From NCBI RefSeq assembly GCF_004745865.1, contig NZ_SRKZ01000012.1, positions 1 through 36,888 on the forward strand: DNA of 36,888 bases, written 5' to 3'. Below the pieces are notes generated by a model, which saw only the letters and a list, made by a program, of their open reading frames with translations, was not told the origin of the DNA and searched no databases. The position numbers and the translations under genes were made by a program. The DNA is from Hymenobacter wooponensis. GTDB taxonomy: Bacteria; Bacteroidota; Bacteroidia; Cytophagales; Hymenobacteraceae. Positions within the stretch are counted from its first letter, which is position 1. The number at the start of each line of letters is the position of its first letter. This document shows positions 15,671-24,964 of this stretch, piece by piece.

Positions 15671-16030
15671 CTACTCTTTGCTAAACATTGCAACTATCTC
15701 AATTTGCCCCATTATATGCCGATTAAACTCAGCTAGTTCTTCAGCAGGTACCCATAGCTCATCGTGTTCCGGACCGCCCACGTTCTGCACCGGAAACAGG
15801 TTGGCATAGTCAGCCTCCACGGCAAACCGCAGCACGTATCCCACGCCGTAGTATGGCACGTTCCAGTCGCGGGCAATTTGTGTGGCGTAGGCCACATTTG
15901 TCACCGGGTAGAAGAAAGGCTGCTCCGGCAGGCGCGGCGGAAACTCGAGCCACCCAGAAGCTGCAATCAGATCTAACTCTTGCTGATTAACTGGGCGGTA
16001 GAGTATGGTAGCCAGTGGTTCGTGGCGCAT
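15671..16030 (-). CDS. Protein annotated in the 'ADP-ribosylation/crystallin J1' group
   Basis: 119 aa from the ATG at 16030; the frame opens 15 codons earlier but the family begins near TILYRPVNQQELDLI. Typical features of this small cytosolic family are ELDLIAASGWLEFPPRLPEQPFFYPVTN, AYATQIARDWN, YVLRFAVEADY and VGGPEHDELWVPAEELAEFN. Database names link it to ADP-ribosylation/crystallin J1, but no glycohydrolase catalytic motif is visible and the true function is unknown. It stands alone between two minus-strand genes and ends at a strong hairpin. Confidence 0.7.
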   Translation of the reverse strand: MRHEPLATILYRPVNQQELDLIAASGWLEFPPRLPEQPFFYPVTNVAYATQIARDWNVPYYGVGYVLRFAVEADYANLFPVQNVGGPEHDELWVPAEELAEFNRHIMGQIEIVAMFSKE

Positions 16031-16146
16031 AAAGTGAAATAGTAAAAGAGTAGAATAGCAAGTTGTCAGCAGCACATCGTGAGAAGATGCATAGCTCTGC
16101 TTACAATAGCGTATTACTTAACTTATTGGGGCAAAAACCTACTGGC

Positions 16147-18036
16147 CTAGAACTCGTGCAAACGCTGGGCTATGTTCCAACGCAGGGCCACTGAAGCCAG
16201 AACTCCGCCATCGGCGGTGAAGTAGGGCACTGGCTGATCGAGGGTGCGGTGGCGGTAGATAAGCTTACCATCCAGCCACAAGTTATGAGCAGCTTGGTAG
16301 CTGGCCGTGAAGTCGCCGTGGAACAGGTAGGAGGTTACGCCTGAGCCAACCTTGTACCCATATTCCTGAGAGCGGCTAGTGTAGGGCAGATTGGGGTTTG
16401 AGCCGAAGTTCTGACCGTTAGGGTCTAGGCCTTGCTTTACATAGAAGCCTTTGGCAATCACATTCAGGCGGGGCAGGGGCTGATAGCTGACAATACCAAT
16501 CAGCTCCCACAGGTTAGCTCCCATGGGATGTGCCAACGGCTGCTGGTAGTGCTGGTAGTTGCGGAACTTATCTTCATGCTCATACATGAAGGGGCGGATG
16601 AAGTTGAATTCCCCTTGGATGTCCAGGTTGCGGATGCCCGCCACGTTGATGTACTTGCCACCGAGCTGAATGCCCTGCTTGTTGGCCCACCACCCATTGC
16701 CAGACCGAATCTCACTGAGCACAAACTCATCAAGCACCAGTTGACCGTAAAGCTGCACTTGCCGCTTAATATTCCACTTGAAGTCTAGGCCTAGCAGAGC
16801 GTTATCCTCGGAGCCGGTACCTTGTTCTACGGCCCGGTAGAAGATGATGGGGTTAAGGTATTGCAGCTCAAAACCGCGGCGGCGGGGCTGCACCACCTGC
16901 TGCTGCACACCACCTCTAGTTACCAAAATAGTGTCGTTGGTAGCTGAGTAGCCGCTGTATACCACGCTTTCAAACACACCCACATTTAAATTGGGTAGTA
17001 CATCAAAGCTCAGGTGGTGGAACGCGAGATACTTCCGGTCGTAGGAGGCATCCACGTTCGGGGCGTCGGCCGTCATTTGAGCAAACAGGTTCTCGTAGTG
17101 GAATTTCCACACCCGCGTGTTCACCTTCAGAAACAGATATGGGGCCGCGTAATCCGAGAGAATCAAGCTACGGTAACCGTTGCCAATCTGGTTACGGTCG
17201 TGGCCTAGCTGCAGACTGATGTGTTTGCTGGCGGCATAGGTGAGGTAGCCCCGCGCTGAGAGAAAGTCATACTGGCCCGTAGCCGTTTTGAAAGGCTTCC
17301 AGAATCCTTCGTGCGGCACTGCTTTGTCGCGCTCAATACGATCTTGCACGTATTGCGGCACGGCCATCTGGTTATCGGCCAGAAAAGTATAGAAGCCCAG
17401 GCGCTGATCAATGGTGCCCTCTACCTGCACGCCGCGGGTATTCAGAAAGCTATAGCTTTTCACGCCGTCGTTGTTGCCCAAGCTCAGGCCCAACACCGGG
17501 TTTACGCGCAGTGAGAAGTTGGGCAGCTCCAAGCTGTATAAGTCGGAGTGCCGCTCATAGAAGTGCTTGAGAATGGGCTGAGGCCGCAGGTTGGTTGCTG
17601 AATCCAGCTTGGCATCGTGCCAATTGTCGCGCAGCAAATAGCGGATGTTGAAGCGGTCTTGGCGAGAAAGGCCAGCCGTTGAATCCTGCAGAACGCGCTC
17701 GGCCAGGCGGGCTACTGCCGCGCGGGTATAAGGGCGTATAGACGTATGGATGTCGCCTAGTGAGTCGGAGCCATACTGAATGGCATACCGATCAATCAGC
17801 CGATAAATATCAGCGTCGAGGGGCACGTAGGTGGTGCCCATAGTGGTTTTGGCTGGCTCATCACTGCCAATGTTCCAGGCGGCCGACTTTTCAGGGCGGG
17901 GTTCCTGGGGTGGTTTATCGTAGGTCAGCCAGTTGCCCTGGCCATCAGTAGGACGGGTGGTGGGGGTATCCTGAGCTACGGCCGGTGCCGCCAGCAGGCT
18001 CGTCAGACCCAGAAAAAGGAGGTAGGATTTTCTCAT
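16147..18036 (-). CDS. Wzi-like capsule assembly outer-membrane barrel
   Basis: 629 aa. Signal peptide MRKSYLLFLGLTSLLAAPAVAQ, then a Pro-rich linker, a helical region (about 70-140) and a long beta-barrel domain with alternating aromatic strands: FSLRVNPVLGLSLG, GVQVEGTIDQRLGFYTFLADNQ, LQLGHDRNQIGNGYRSLILSD, YLFLKVNTRVWKFHYENLFAQ. The GHDRNxxGNGxRSL block is characteristic of the capsule assembly Wzi family in Bacteroidota. Located in the outer membrane; probably binds capsule or exopolysaccharide. Its promoter is at 18076-18083. No capsule genes are adjacent, so the ligand is open. Confidence 0.75.
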   Translation of the reverse strand: MRKSYLLFLGLTSLLAAPAVAQDTPTTRPTDGQGNWLTYDKPPQEPRPEKSAAWNIGSDEPAKTTMGTTYVPLDADIYRLIDRYAIQYGSDSLGDIHTSIRPYTRAAVARLAERVLQDSTAGLSRQDRFNIRYLLRDNWHDAKLDSATNLRPQPILKHFYERHSDLYSLELPNFSLRVNPVLGLSLGNNDGVKSYSFLNTRGVQVEGTIDQRLGFYTFLADNQMAVPQYVQDRIERDKAVPHEGFWKPFKTATGQYDFLSARGYLTYAASKHISLQLGHDRNQIGNGYRSLILSDYAAPYLFLKVNTRVWKFHYENLFAQMTADAPNVDASYDRKYLAFHHLSFDVLPNLNVGVFESVVYSGYSATNDTILVTRGGVQQQVVQPRRRGFELQYLNPIIFYRAVEQGTGSEDNALLGLDFKWNIKRQVQLYGQLVLDEFVLSEIRSGNGWWANKQGIQLGGKYINVAGIRNLDIQGEFNFIRPFMYEHEDKFRNYQHYQQPLAHPMGANLWELIGIVSYQPLPRLNVIAKGFYVKQGLDPNGQNFGSNPNLPYTSRSQEYGYKVGSGVTSYLFHGDFTASYQAAHNLWLDGKLIYRHRTLDQPVPYFTADGGVLASVALRWNIAQRLHEF

Positions 18037-18075
18037 AAGCAGAGCCCTTTACGCCGAAACTGACGAGCGGGTCGG

Positions 18076-18083
18076 CAAACCTA
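18076..18083 (-). promoter_or_regulatory. -7 box of the Wzi-like gene
   Basis: TAGGTTTG on the minus strand (TAnnTTTG), 39 bp before the ATG at 18036. Confidence 0.5.
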
Positions 18084-18179
18084 CGCAGGATCAGCAAGAG
18101 TGGAATGAGGACCCAACGAATGACGCTAGAAAAATCGTCTGCTAGTGGCCTAGGAAAGCACCACAACCTATCGGGTACT

Positions 18180-18187
18180 TACCTTTG
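18180..18187 (+). promoter_or_regulatory. -7 box of the acetyltransferase-like gene
   Basis: TACCTTTG, 4 bp before the ATG at 18192. The leader must be very short or the real start may be the ATG at 18198. Confidence 0.65.
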
Positions 18188-18191
18188 AGTT

Positions 18192-19139
18192 ATGCCCATG
18201 CGCCTGCTCCGCCACCACGAAATCGACTTAGCTGCCTGGGATGCTTGCGTTGGCTCGGCCAGAGAAGTAGTGCCCTACGCGCTTTCCTGGTGGCTACAAG
18301 CCACCGCAGGCCGCTGGGATGCGCTGATTGATATAGACGACAGCACGGGCAGTTATCTAGGCCTATGGCCCTTACCTGTAAAGCGCCGCTGGTGGGGCCG
18401 CGAAGTTTATCAGCCACCTTTCACGCAGCAATTAGGGAGCTTATCTACAGCTGGCATGAGTTGGTTAGTGATGGAGGAAATGCTGCTGCCCCACTACGTG
18501 CGCTTCTATACCCAGCTAAACGATGCCAATGAGCTGCCGCCCATGCCGGAGAGTGAGCCTAGCATCCGGCACCAGTTGCGCTACACGTATCATCTGCCTC
18601 TCGGGGTGGCCTACGATGTGCTGCGGGCTGGTTACACGGCTGATTACCGGCGCCGGCTACGGCTCAACGAAGCGGCTGCTGCCCCATTGCTCGTTACGCA
18701 AACGCAAGACGTGCACTCCTTGCTGGCGCTATTCCGAGCTACTAAGGGAACTGCCGCCGGCCTGAAAACTCGGCATTACCGCATGCTAGGCCAGTTAGCG
18801 GCCGAGCTGCAGGCTCGGCAACTGCTGGAGCTTGTGGAAGTGCGCCATCCGCAAACAAAAGAACTCTTGGCTGGCGCTTTGTTTGTGAAGTACCGGACCA
18901 AGCTGATTTACCTATTTGCAGCAGCTTCAGTGAGTGGGCGGAAAGCCGGCGCGCCGCTGCTGCTGCTCGACCACCAAATACGGCAACATGCCGGCACCCT
19001 CAATCTTATTCTGGACTTCGAAGGAGGAATGATACCCTCAATTGCCCGTTTTTTTGCCAATTTCGGGGCCTCACCCGTACCCTACACGGTCCTATCATTC
19101 ACCTCCCAACGACCCTGGTATCTCTCATGGATGCGCTGA
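18192..19139 (+). CDS. GNAT/FemAB-like acyltransferase-fold protein
   Basis: 315 aa (313 if it starts at 18198). The layout resembles GNAT/FemAB-type proteins of Bacteroidota: an N-terminal half with AREVVPYALSWWLQATAG and 'YLGLWPLPVKRRWWGREVYQPPF', a basic middle 'YTADYRRRLRLNEAA', and a C-terminal half with TKELLAGALFVKYRTKLIYLFAAAS followed by the LILDFEGG strand. That pattern (uptake of soluble proteins that 'act like a peptidyl transferase') suggests transfer of an acyl or aminoacyl group, acceptor unknown. It overlaps upp by 13 bp, so translation is coupled. Confidence 0.6.
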   Translation: MPMRLLRHHEIDLAAWDACVGSAREVVPYALSWWLQATAGRWDALIDIDDSTGSYLGLWPLPVKRRWWGREVYQPPFTQQLGSLSTAGMSWLVMEEMLLPHYVRFYTQLNDANELPPMPESEPSIRHQLRYTYHLPLGVAYDVLRAGYTADYRRRLRLNEAAAAPLLVTQTQDVHSLLALFRATKGTAAGLKTRHYRMLGQLAAELQARQLLELVEVRHPQTKELLAGALFVKYRTKLIYLFAAASVSGRKAGAPLLLLDHQIRQHAGTLNLILDFEGGMIPSIARFFANFGASPVPYTVLSFTSQRPWYLSWMR

Positions 19140-19834
19140 AGCCTACTTCCTCCGACTCTCAAGCTACTAAGGGCGCCCTGTCCGAACCCAGCCGCGTCCA
19201 CATTGTGTGCGCTGAGCCCTCCGTTGCCAATCATTTTCTGGCCGAACTACGTGACGTAACCGTGCAGCAAGATTCGCTGCGTTTCCGCCGCAACCTGCAG
19301 CGTCTCGGCGAAATCATGGCCTACCGTATCAGCTCCCAGCTGAGCTATACCGATAAAACAGTGAAGACGCCGCTTGGGGAATCCAGCAGCAAACACCTGC
19401 ACGATTTTCCTGTGTTGGCTACGGTGCTGCGGGCCGGCCTCCCGTTCCACCAAGGCTTCCTGAATTACTTTGACCAGTCGCCTTCTGCTTTTGCGGCGGC
19501 CTACCGCATTGAGGGTACGGCCCAGGTGCAAGTGCAGGTAGATTATCTGTCGGCTCCTAGTTTGGATGAGCGCGTACTGATTCTTGCCGACCCCATGCTG
19601 GCCTCCGGTAAGTCATTGGTGCAAACGTACCGGGCCATGCTCCGCTTTGGTACGCCCCGCCAGGTGCACATTGCCGCCGTTATTGCCAGTCCCCAGGGCG
19701 TAGAGTACGTGACCCGCGAGATTCCGGAAGCCAATCTGTGGGTCGCTGCCATCGACGACCATCTCAACGACCAGGCCTACATCGTGCCCGGTCTCGGCGA
19801 CGCCGGCGACTTATCGTACGGCAGCAAGCTCTAG
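19127..19834 (+). CDS. upp: Uracil phosphoribosyltransferase
   Basis: 235 aa, slightly longer than the usual 208-220 because of a Ser/Thr-rich N-terminal extension of about 22 residues; the start at 19127 gives a 13-bp overlap with the upstream gene, and a later start is possible but no in-frame ATG precedes the conserved core. Makes UMP from uracil and PRPP (pyrimidine salvage). Motifs: LATVLRAGLPFHQGFL, the PRPP loop VLILADPMLASGKS, and the C-terminal uracil-binding YIVPGLGDAGDLSYG. Confidence 0.92.
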   Translation: MDALKPTSSDSQATKGALSEPSRVHIVCAEPSVANHFLAELRDVTVQQDSLRFRRNLQRLGEIMAYRISSQLSYTDKTVKTPLGESSSKHLHDFPVLATVLRAGLPFHQGFLNYFDQSPSAFAAAYRIEGTAQVQVQVDYLSAPSLDERVLILADPMLASGKSLVQTYRAMLRFGTPRQVHIAAVIASPQGVEYVTREIPEANLWVAAIDDHLNDQAYIVPGLGDAGDLSYGSKL

Positions 19835-20032
19835 ACCACCCCGCCACCTGCGGCCAGCAGATAGGACAGGAAAGGGTAAGGTATTTGCGGGGCTGTTGCG
19901 TCATGTAGTAAAGGCAACATATTGGTAACTAATGTGGGCCAACCAGACCGTACGAAGAGTAGTTGTCTAGAAAGCAACGTTTTCTTGCCTGTGCGCATTT
20001 TCAAGAGTACTAGGTAGTTTCAGTCAGCATCA

Positions 20033-20491
20033 GTGGTTCCTGTTTTCGTAAAATACGCGTCGGTTTTCCTGCTCAGCATGTTCAAGTTTGTGGCGGGCCC
20101 TGTGGCAGGTATTGCCGCTGGCTTGCCTATGGCCTTGGTGTGGGGGCTCTCGGTAACGGGTATGATGACAACCGTGGTTATTATATCCGGAGTAGGGCAG
20201 GCCTGGGCGTTGCACCAGCGCCGCAAGCGGGAGCAGAAGGGTAAACCGCTTTTCAGCCGCAAGAGCCGCGTTATTGTGCGTATTTACCGGCGCTTTGGCA
20301 TTGTAGGCATTGCCTTTCTGACCCCCATTTTGTTTAGTCCTATTGGCGGCACCGTCATTGCCACCCAGCTTCACGTGCCGCGTTGGCGCATCCTGGTGCA
20401 CATGCTCTGGAGTGCCGTGCTCTGGGGTGGTGCGCTAACCATGCTCGCTATCCGCTTCAGTCACCTACCCATCTTCGATCATTATCGGTAG
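20033..20491 (+). CDS. Small multi-pass membrane protein
   Basis: 152 aa with a GTG start (a stop lies 15 bp upstream in frame and the next ATG would remove half of the first membrane segment). Hydrophobic segments near 5-30, 30-52, 88-110 and 120-140, separated by a strongly basic loop (HQRRKREQKGKPLFSRKSR). 'GIAFLTPILFSPIGGTVIATQLHVPRWRIL' is reminiscent of SNARE-associated or small multidrug-export-type membrane proteins, but no family is assigned. 198 bp of apparently empty DNA separate it from upp. Confidence 0.65.
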   Translation: MVPVFVKYASVFLLSMFKFVAGPVAGIAAGLPMALVWGLSVTGMMTTVVIISGVGQAWALHQRRKREQKGKPLFSRKSRVIVRIYRRFGIVGIAFLTPILFSPIGGTVIATQLHVPRWRILVHMLWSAVLWGGALTMLAIRFSHLPIFDHYR

Positions 20492-20546
20492 AGAATAGGC
20501 AGCGTAGGCCAGTGCATTGAGTAGAAGCCGGGTATCCTCTCGTTAA

Positions 20547-20611
20547 AAGCCACGAAAGCACAAAGCCCTTACCTCCAGCGCGGATGTAAGGGCTTTGTGC
20601 TTTCGTGGCTT
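20547..20611. terminator. Bidirectional terminator, 26-bp perfect arms
   Basis: AAGCCACGAAAGCACAAAGC... and its exact complement, arms 20547-20572 and 20586-20611, 13-nt loop, between the convergent membrane-protein gene and the helicase gene. Confidence 0.8.
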
Positions 20612-20656
20612 GCTTTGGTCAGCGTCTTCGCAAGGAAAACAGGCCTAGGGCTTTCA

Positions 20657-22087
20657 CTATTTGCTCCGGCGGCTGCGGGCGCGGCCCTGAGCGGCGCGGA
20701 AGGCTTTGGAGGAAGGGGAGGACGCTTTGCCCTTAGACGGGTTGGCTTTATTGCCCTTCTGGCTGCGGTTGGGGCCTACGGCAAACTCCCGGCCGGTGCG
20801 CTTGTCAATGGTAACACCAGGCTTAATCCACTCTTTCCGCTCGTGGAAGGCACCCTGGAAATTGGGGTCTTCGCGCTTGCGGCGCTCATCCTTTTCGCGG
20901 TCCATGCTCTGTTGCTCCTCAAAGGGAGTGGGCACTACTTCTACTTCGGGCGGCAAGGGCAACAACGGGATTTCCTGCCGAATCAGCTCGGCAATCTTCT
21001 CCATATGGTGCATTTCGGCCTCGTTGGCGAAGGTAATGGCCGCGCCAGTATGCTGAGCCCGGCCCGTGCGCCCAATGCGGTGCACGTAGTCATCGTACAC
21101 CAGCGGCACGTCGAAATTGATTACGTGGCTCACTTCGGGCACGTCAATGCCGCGGGCCGCTACGTCCGTTGTTACCAAGAACCGCACCTCACCACCCTTA
21201 AAGGCCTCCATGGCATTAATGCGCACGTTCTGGCCTTTGTTGCCGTGGATGGTACGCACTTCCCCGTGGGCCTTGCGCTTCAGGAAGTTCGAGACGTTCT
21301 CGGCGTGTTGCTTGGTGCGCGTAAAGATCATCACCCGGCTGAAGGTGTCCCAGTCGAGGAATAGGTACTCCAGCAGGTTAATCTTCGTGACGAGGTTAGG
21401 CACCTCGTATAGGCTTTGCGACACGTTTTGGGCCGAGGTAGCGGCCGGCGTTACTTCTACCCGCACCGGAAATTCCAGGAACTCCTCGCTCAGCGTCGTC
21501 ACCTTATCCGGCATGGTAGCCGAGAACAGCACGTTCTGGCGCTTGCGCGGAATCACCTCCAGCAACCGGCGGATCTGGGGCATGAAGCCCATGTCCATCA
21601 TCTTGTCGGCCTCATCCAGCACCAAGGTCTTGAGCTCCTTCAGCACTAGGTCACCTTTCAAGTACAGCTCCATCAGGCGGCCAGGCGTGGCAATTAAAAT
21701 GTCCACGCCCTTAGCAATGGTCTCGATCTGCGTTTTGGGGCCTAGGCCACCATATATGGCGAAAATGCGCAGGTCGGTGTATGCTGCCAGCTTCTTGAGG
21801 TGGGCTTCCAGCTGCATGGCCAGTTCCCGGGTGGGGGCCATGATTAGCGCGCGAGGGTGGGTGCCCTGGGCATATTTCACCTTCATCAGCAGCGGCAACC
21901 CAAACGCCGCCGTTTTGCCAGTGCCGGTCTGGGCAATGCCCAGCACGTCGTGGCCAGCCAGCAGCAGCGGAATGGTTTGCTCCTGCACGGGGGTGGGGTG
22001 CTCAAAGCCCGCCTCGGCCACGGCCGTGAGGAGTTGCTTGTTGAGCTTGAAATCGGCAAAAGTGAGCGGCTGCGGCGTATCTGACAT
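20657..22087 (-). CDS. DEAD-box RNA helicase
   Basis: 476 aa. ATP-dependent RNA helicase of the RhlE/CsdA-type group, acting in ribosome assembly or RNA turnover. Motifs: Q motif (FADFKLNKQLL...GFEHPTPVQEQTIP, 10-40), Walker A AQTGTGKT (52-59), PTRELA (85-90), TPGRL (134-138), DEAD (158-161), SAT (189-191), ARGIDVPEVSHVINFD and HRIGRTGRA near 340. The tail from about 385 is rich in Lys, Arg and Ser, as usual in RhlE-like helicases. Long frames on the opposite strand of this gene are shadows. Confidence 0.92.
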   Translation of the reverse strand: MSDTPQPLTFADFKLNKQLLTAVAEAGFEHPTPVQEQTIPLLLAGHDVLGIAQTGTGKTAAFGLPLLMKVKYAQGTHPRALIMAPTRELAMQLEAHLKKLAAYTDLRIFAIYGGLGPKTQIETIAKGVDILIATPGRLMELYLKGDLVLKELKTLVLDEADKMMDMGFMPQIRRLLEVIPRKRQNVLFSATMPDKVTTLSEEFLEFPVRVEVTPAATSAQNVSQSLYEVPNLVTKINLLEYLFLDWDTFSRVMIFTRTKQHAENVSNFLKRKAHGEVRTIHGNKGQNVRINAMEAFKGGEVRFLVTTDVAARGIDVPEVSHVINFDVPLVYDDYVHRIGRTGRAQHTGAAITFANEAEMHHMEKIAELIRQEIPLLPLPPEVEVVPTPFEEQQSMDREKDERRKREDPNFQGAFHERKEWIKPGVTIDKRTGREFAVGPNRSQKGNKANPSKGKASSPSSKAFRAAQGRARSRRSK

Positions 22088-22109
22088 GACAAAAGGGTAT
22101 TACAAAGCG

Positions 22110-22117
22110 CAAAGGTA
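22110..22117 (-). promoter_or_regulatory. -7 box of the helicase gene
   Basis: TACCTTTG on the minus strand, 22 bp before the ATG at 22087; a possible -33 TTG lies at 22134-22136, 16 bp further up. Confidence 0.7.
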
Positions 22118-22324
22118 CGGGGAATACAGGCGGCAAGCTTTGTGTAGTAGTAAATACGGCTCGCCGGCATCCCCAGTAAAGCATGTTTTGCTGGCTCTTC
22201 ACCTAAACAGGCCTAGCCTAATTTTTCTGCTGGCTGAGGGCGGGTAAAATTAGTGGCCGCCAAGAATGCTTGGTGAAGACTAACAGTGAATTACGATTTA
22301 GATTCAAAAAAACTCGCGCATTCT

Positions 22325-22355
22325 TTTGCAAAGTAGGAGCTACCGGCTACTTTTG
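22325..22355 (+). promoter_or_regulatory. Promoter of tRNA-His
   Basis: TTTG at 22325-22328 and TACTTTTG at 22348-22355, 19 bp apart: a full Bacteroidota sigma-A promoter about 20 bp before the tRNA. Confidence 0.8.
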
Positions 22356-22375
22356 TCGCTCCAATACCCAACACG

Positions 22376-22449
<74 letters not shown>

Positions 22450-22454
22450 CACCC

Positions 22455-22488
22455 AAAAAGGCCTCTGCTGCACGGTAGAGGCCTTTTT
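22455..22488 (+). terminator. Terminator of tRNA-His
   Basis: 12-bp arms AAAAAGGCCTCT and complement with a 10-nt loop, ending in TTTTT, 5 bp after the tRNA. Confidence 0.9.
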
Positions 22489-22605
22489 ATTTAACTGCCA
22501 CCCACGCATCGGGCTCTTTTTCGTGTGTCTTCGGAAGGATTTGGATATTTGTGGTGTTGCAGCGCAGAAGTGTCTTGCATGAATCACCTTTTATCCCTCT
22601 GACTT

Positions 22606-23541
22606 ATGAGTCTGGTTGTTATCGGAACTGTGGCTTTTGATGCCCTGGAAACACCATTCGGCAAAACCGACAAGATTGTTGGTGGTGCTGCTACCTACAT
22701 TGGCCTCTCGGCCAGCTACTCCGTGAAGCCTGTGAAGGTGGTAGCCGTAGTAGGTGATGACTTCCCCCAGTCGGACATTCTACTGCTGGAAGAGCATGGC
22801 GTTGATACCGAAGGCCTGCAGATCAAGCAAGGCGAGAAGTCGTTCTTCTGGTCGGGGAAGTACTCCAACGATCTGAACTCACGCGAGACGCTCGTTACCG
22901 AACTCAACGTACTGGCTGATTTCGACCCTGTTATTCCCGACTCCTACCAGGATTGCAAATACCTGATGCTGGGCAACCTCACGCCTCAGATTCAGCGTCT
23001 CGTAATTCAGCGCCTCGTAAACCGCCCCAAGCTCATCGTGATGGACACAATGAACTTCTGGATGGATGTGGCCCTCGAAGATCTAAAAACGACCATTGAA
23101 ATGGTGGACGTGCTCAGCATCAATGATGAGGAGGCTCGTCAGCTTTCCGGCGTGCACTCACTCGTGAAAGCTGCCAAAATCATTCAGGCCATGGGCCCAA
23201 AGTACCTCATCATCAAAAAAGGTGAGCATGGTGCCCTGCTCTTCCACAAGAACAAGGTGTTCTATGCGCCTGCTTTGCCCCTAGAAGAAGTATTCGACCC
23301 CACCGGTGCCGGTGATACTTTCGCGGGTGGCTTCATCGGCTACCTCGCCGCCACCGACGATATCAGCTTCGACAACATGAAGCGCGCTGTAATTCATGGT
23401 TCGGCCATGGCTTCGTTCTGCGTAGAGAAGTTTGGCACCGAGCGCCTGCTGAACCTTTCTCAGGAGGAAATTGAAGCCCGCGAGCAGCAGTTTGCTGACT
23501 TGGTAGCGGTGGTGCCTGCTACGGCAGTGCAGAACGTGTAA
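22606..23541 (+). CDS. PfkB-family sugar/nucleoside kinase
   Basis: 311 aa. ATP-dependent kinase of the ribokinase superfamily. Visible: N-terminal MSLVVIGTVAFDALETPFGKTDKIVGGAATYIGLSAS with the GG substrate signature, VVAVVGDDFP, LSINDEEARQLSG, LIIKKGEHGALLF and the second PfkB signature DPTGAGDTFAGG at 231-242 with catalytic Asp237. The substrate is not determined by sequence; similar Bacteroidota genes are annotated as PfkB carbohydrate kinase or sugar kinase. It stands alone after tRNA-His. Confidence 0.9.
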   Translation: MSLVVIGTVAFDALETPFGKTDKIVGGAATYIGLSASYSVKPVKVVAVVGDDFPQSDILLLEEHGVDTEGLQIKQGEKSFFWSGKYSNDLNSRETLVTELNVLADFDPVIPDSYQDCKYLMLGNLTPQIQRLVIQRLVNRPKLIVMDTMNFWMDVALEDLKTTIEMVDVLSINDEEARQLSGVHSLVKAAKIIQAMGPKYLIIKKGEHGALLFHKNKVFYAPALPLEEVFDPTGAGDTFAGGFIGYLAATDDISFDNMKRAVIHGSAMASFCVEKFGTERLLNLSQEEIEAREQQFADLVAVVPATAVQNV

Positions 23542-23676
23542 GCGTCGTTTTACTGGCTTGTGTGCCCCTTCGGTTCTGGGTTATCCAGAGGCGGAGGGGC
23601 ATTTGCTTTTAAACAACCTTCTGCATGCCAATGGGGTAAAAGAGAGAAGATTCCTCACCCTTTAGCCTCTACTGTC

Positions 23677-23952
23677 ATGTCTAAGCATAAAAAAGAGAAT
23701 CCAGCTTCGAATCAAAAAAGTAACTCTGTGATGGGCCCCGACGCCCTGCAGCATGCTCCATCGGTAGACCCTGACACCCGCAGAAACTCTGGCGGTACTC
23801 AGGTACAAAACGACAACCAGAACGGCCTCAATGAAGCGGGCAACCACACGAGAAACAACGCCCCCGGTGGTGGCGACAGTGAAAAGGAGCGGACTACGCA
23901 GGCCAACAAGCCCCGCCACAATCCAAACCCAAGCCAGCAAAACCGGAAATAG
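23677..23952 (+). CDS. Small disordered hydrophilic protein
   Basis: 91 aa from the ATG at 23677; the frame opens 39 codons earlier but that part is unlike the rest. Composition is dominated by Asn, Gln, Lys, Gly and Pro (NSGGTQVQNDNQNGLNEAGN), with no predicted fold. No family recognised. It ends 24 bp before a strong terminator, which supports that it is transcribed. Confidence 0.5.
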   Translation: MSKHKKENPASNQKSNSVMGPDALQHAPSVDPDTRRNSGGTQVQNDNQNGLNEAGNHTRNNAPGGGDSEKERTTQANKPRHNPNPSQQNRK

Positions 23953-23975
23953 CTTCTGCTTTATCTACTAAAAAG

Positions 23976-24007
23976 GCCCTTCCAACTCGTTGGAAGGGCT
24001 TTTTTTT
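23976..24007. terminator. Strong bidirectional terminator
   Basis: GCCCTTCCAA-CTCG-TTGGAAGGGC followed by eight Ts and preceded by AAAAAG, between the convergent small gene and the lipoprotein gene. Confidence 0.9.
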
Positions 24008-24021
24008 ACTATTAGTGCAAC

Positions 24022-24834
24022 CTAAGGAATAACGCTCAACCGAACCACTCGGGTATCTACGTCTCCTTTATCGAAGAAATCCTGCTCAAATAAGATGGTC
24101 TTGTTATCGAGCCAGCGCGGATTAGTGCATCCCCATTCCGTTTGTCGCTCCCAGAGCAAGCGCAGACTACTGCCTTCCGCCGACCAGAGCTGTAGGCCGC
24201 TCGGCTCGAAGCGGGCCAATACATCGGAGTTGCCGCACACAAAATGGCGCCCATCGGGAGAAATAACGGGCGGTGCCATGAGCTGAGTTTTGCGGCCCGT
24301 GCGCTGGTCAACCAGCATGTAATAGCCGCCCTCATAGAGGTGTGCTGATACAAGCCACTGCTTAATTTCCGGCAGGCTGGCTACGAACTCGTAGGCCACA
24401 TTGTGCTCATTTTCAACAGGGTTGTTGATGAGCTTTACTTCAGTGCCGGTGGCTGGGCGGAGGCGTAATGCCCGCCCGGTGCGTTGCACGCGGGCTCCGG
24501 CCTGCGTTATACGGCGCTTTTCCTCTACCGTAAAATCCAGGAAGGCCTCCTCTTCCTCAGCAGAAGTGGGCTTTGGAGTTAGCCACGTGGGGCTTTCAAG
24601 CTTTTCATAGACTGGCCTAGCGGCCGGATAAATGCGCAGCACCCGGCCCGGCACCTGCACAATAGTGTCGAGGTGATCGAGGCGGTAGATACGAGGCGGC
24701 TTAGGCGGCTTGGGCAACGGCGGCATAGCAGTTACTGCTGGCCGTTGCTTCTCCGCTGGCTGCATCCTGATGGAGCACGCCGGCAGTACAACGGCCAGGG
24801 GCAGAACTTTTGCGACGGTGCGCAGCCGAAACAT
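24022..24834 (-). CDS. Lipoprotein of unknown function
   Basis: 270 aa from the ATG at 24834 (the frame opens 32 codons earlier but those residues precede the signal). Signal MFRLRTVAKVLPLAVVLPAC with lipobox LPAC; cysteine at 20. A Pro/Lys-rich linker (PPLPKPPKPPRIYRL) follows, then a mainly beta domain (about 120-270): VAYEFVASLPEIKQWLVSAHLYEGG, MAPPVISPDGRHFVCGNSD, LRLLWERQTEWGCTNPRWLDN. The repeats with SPDG suggest a beta-propeller-like or WD-like fold. No known family. It ends next to a shared terminator. Confidence 0.6.
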   Translation of the reverse strand: MFRLRTVAKVLPLAVVLPACSIRMQPAEKQRPAVTAMPPLPKPPKPPRIYRLDHLDTIVQVPGRVLRIYPAARPVYEKLESPTWLTPKPTSAEEEEAFLDFTVEEKRRITQAGARVQRTGRALRLRPATGTEVKLINNPVENEHNVAYEFVASLPEIKQWLVSAHLYEGGYYMLVDQRTGRKTQLMAPPVISPDGRHFVCGNSDVLARFEPSGLQLWSAEGSSLRLLWERQTEWGCTNPRWLDNKTILFEQDFFDKGDVDTRVVRLSVIP

Positions 24835-24964
24835 GACGGTTTTCAACGAAAACGGCGGTACGTAAAGAGAAATCGAATAGCGGGAAATAAGCCGTGGGAA
24901 AAATTTCAAGGGGTAGGGGAGAGCAAACACGCGGCGTGGGAAGCGAAGCTGCTCTCCCCCAATC

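Noticed and set aside
20657..22087. Long open frames on the plus strand opposite the helicase gene (up to 376 codons)
   Set aside because: The minus strand carries all DEAD-box motifs; these frames are shadows created by codon bias of the real gene.
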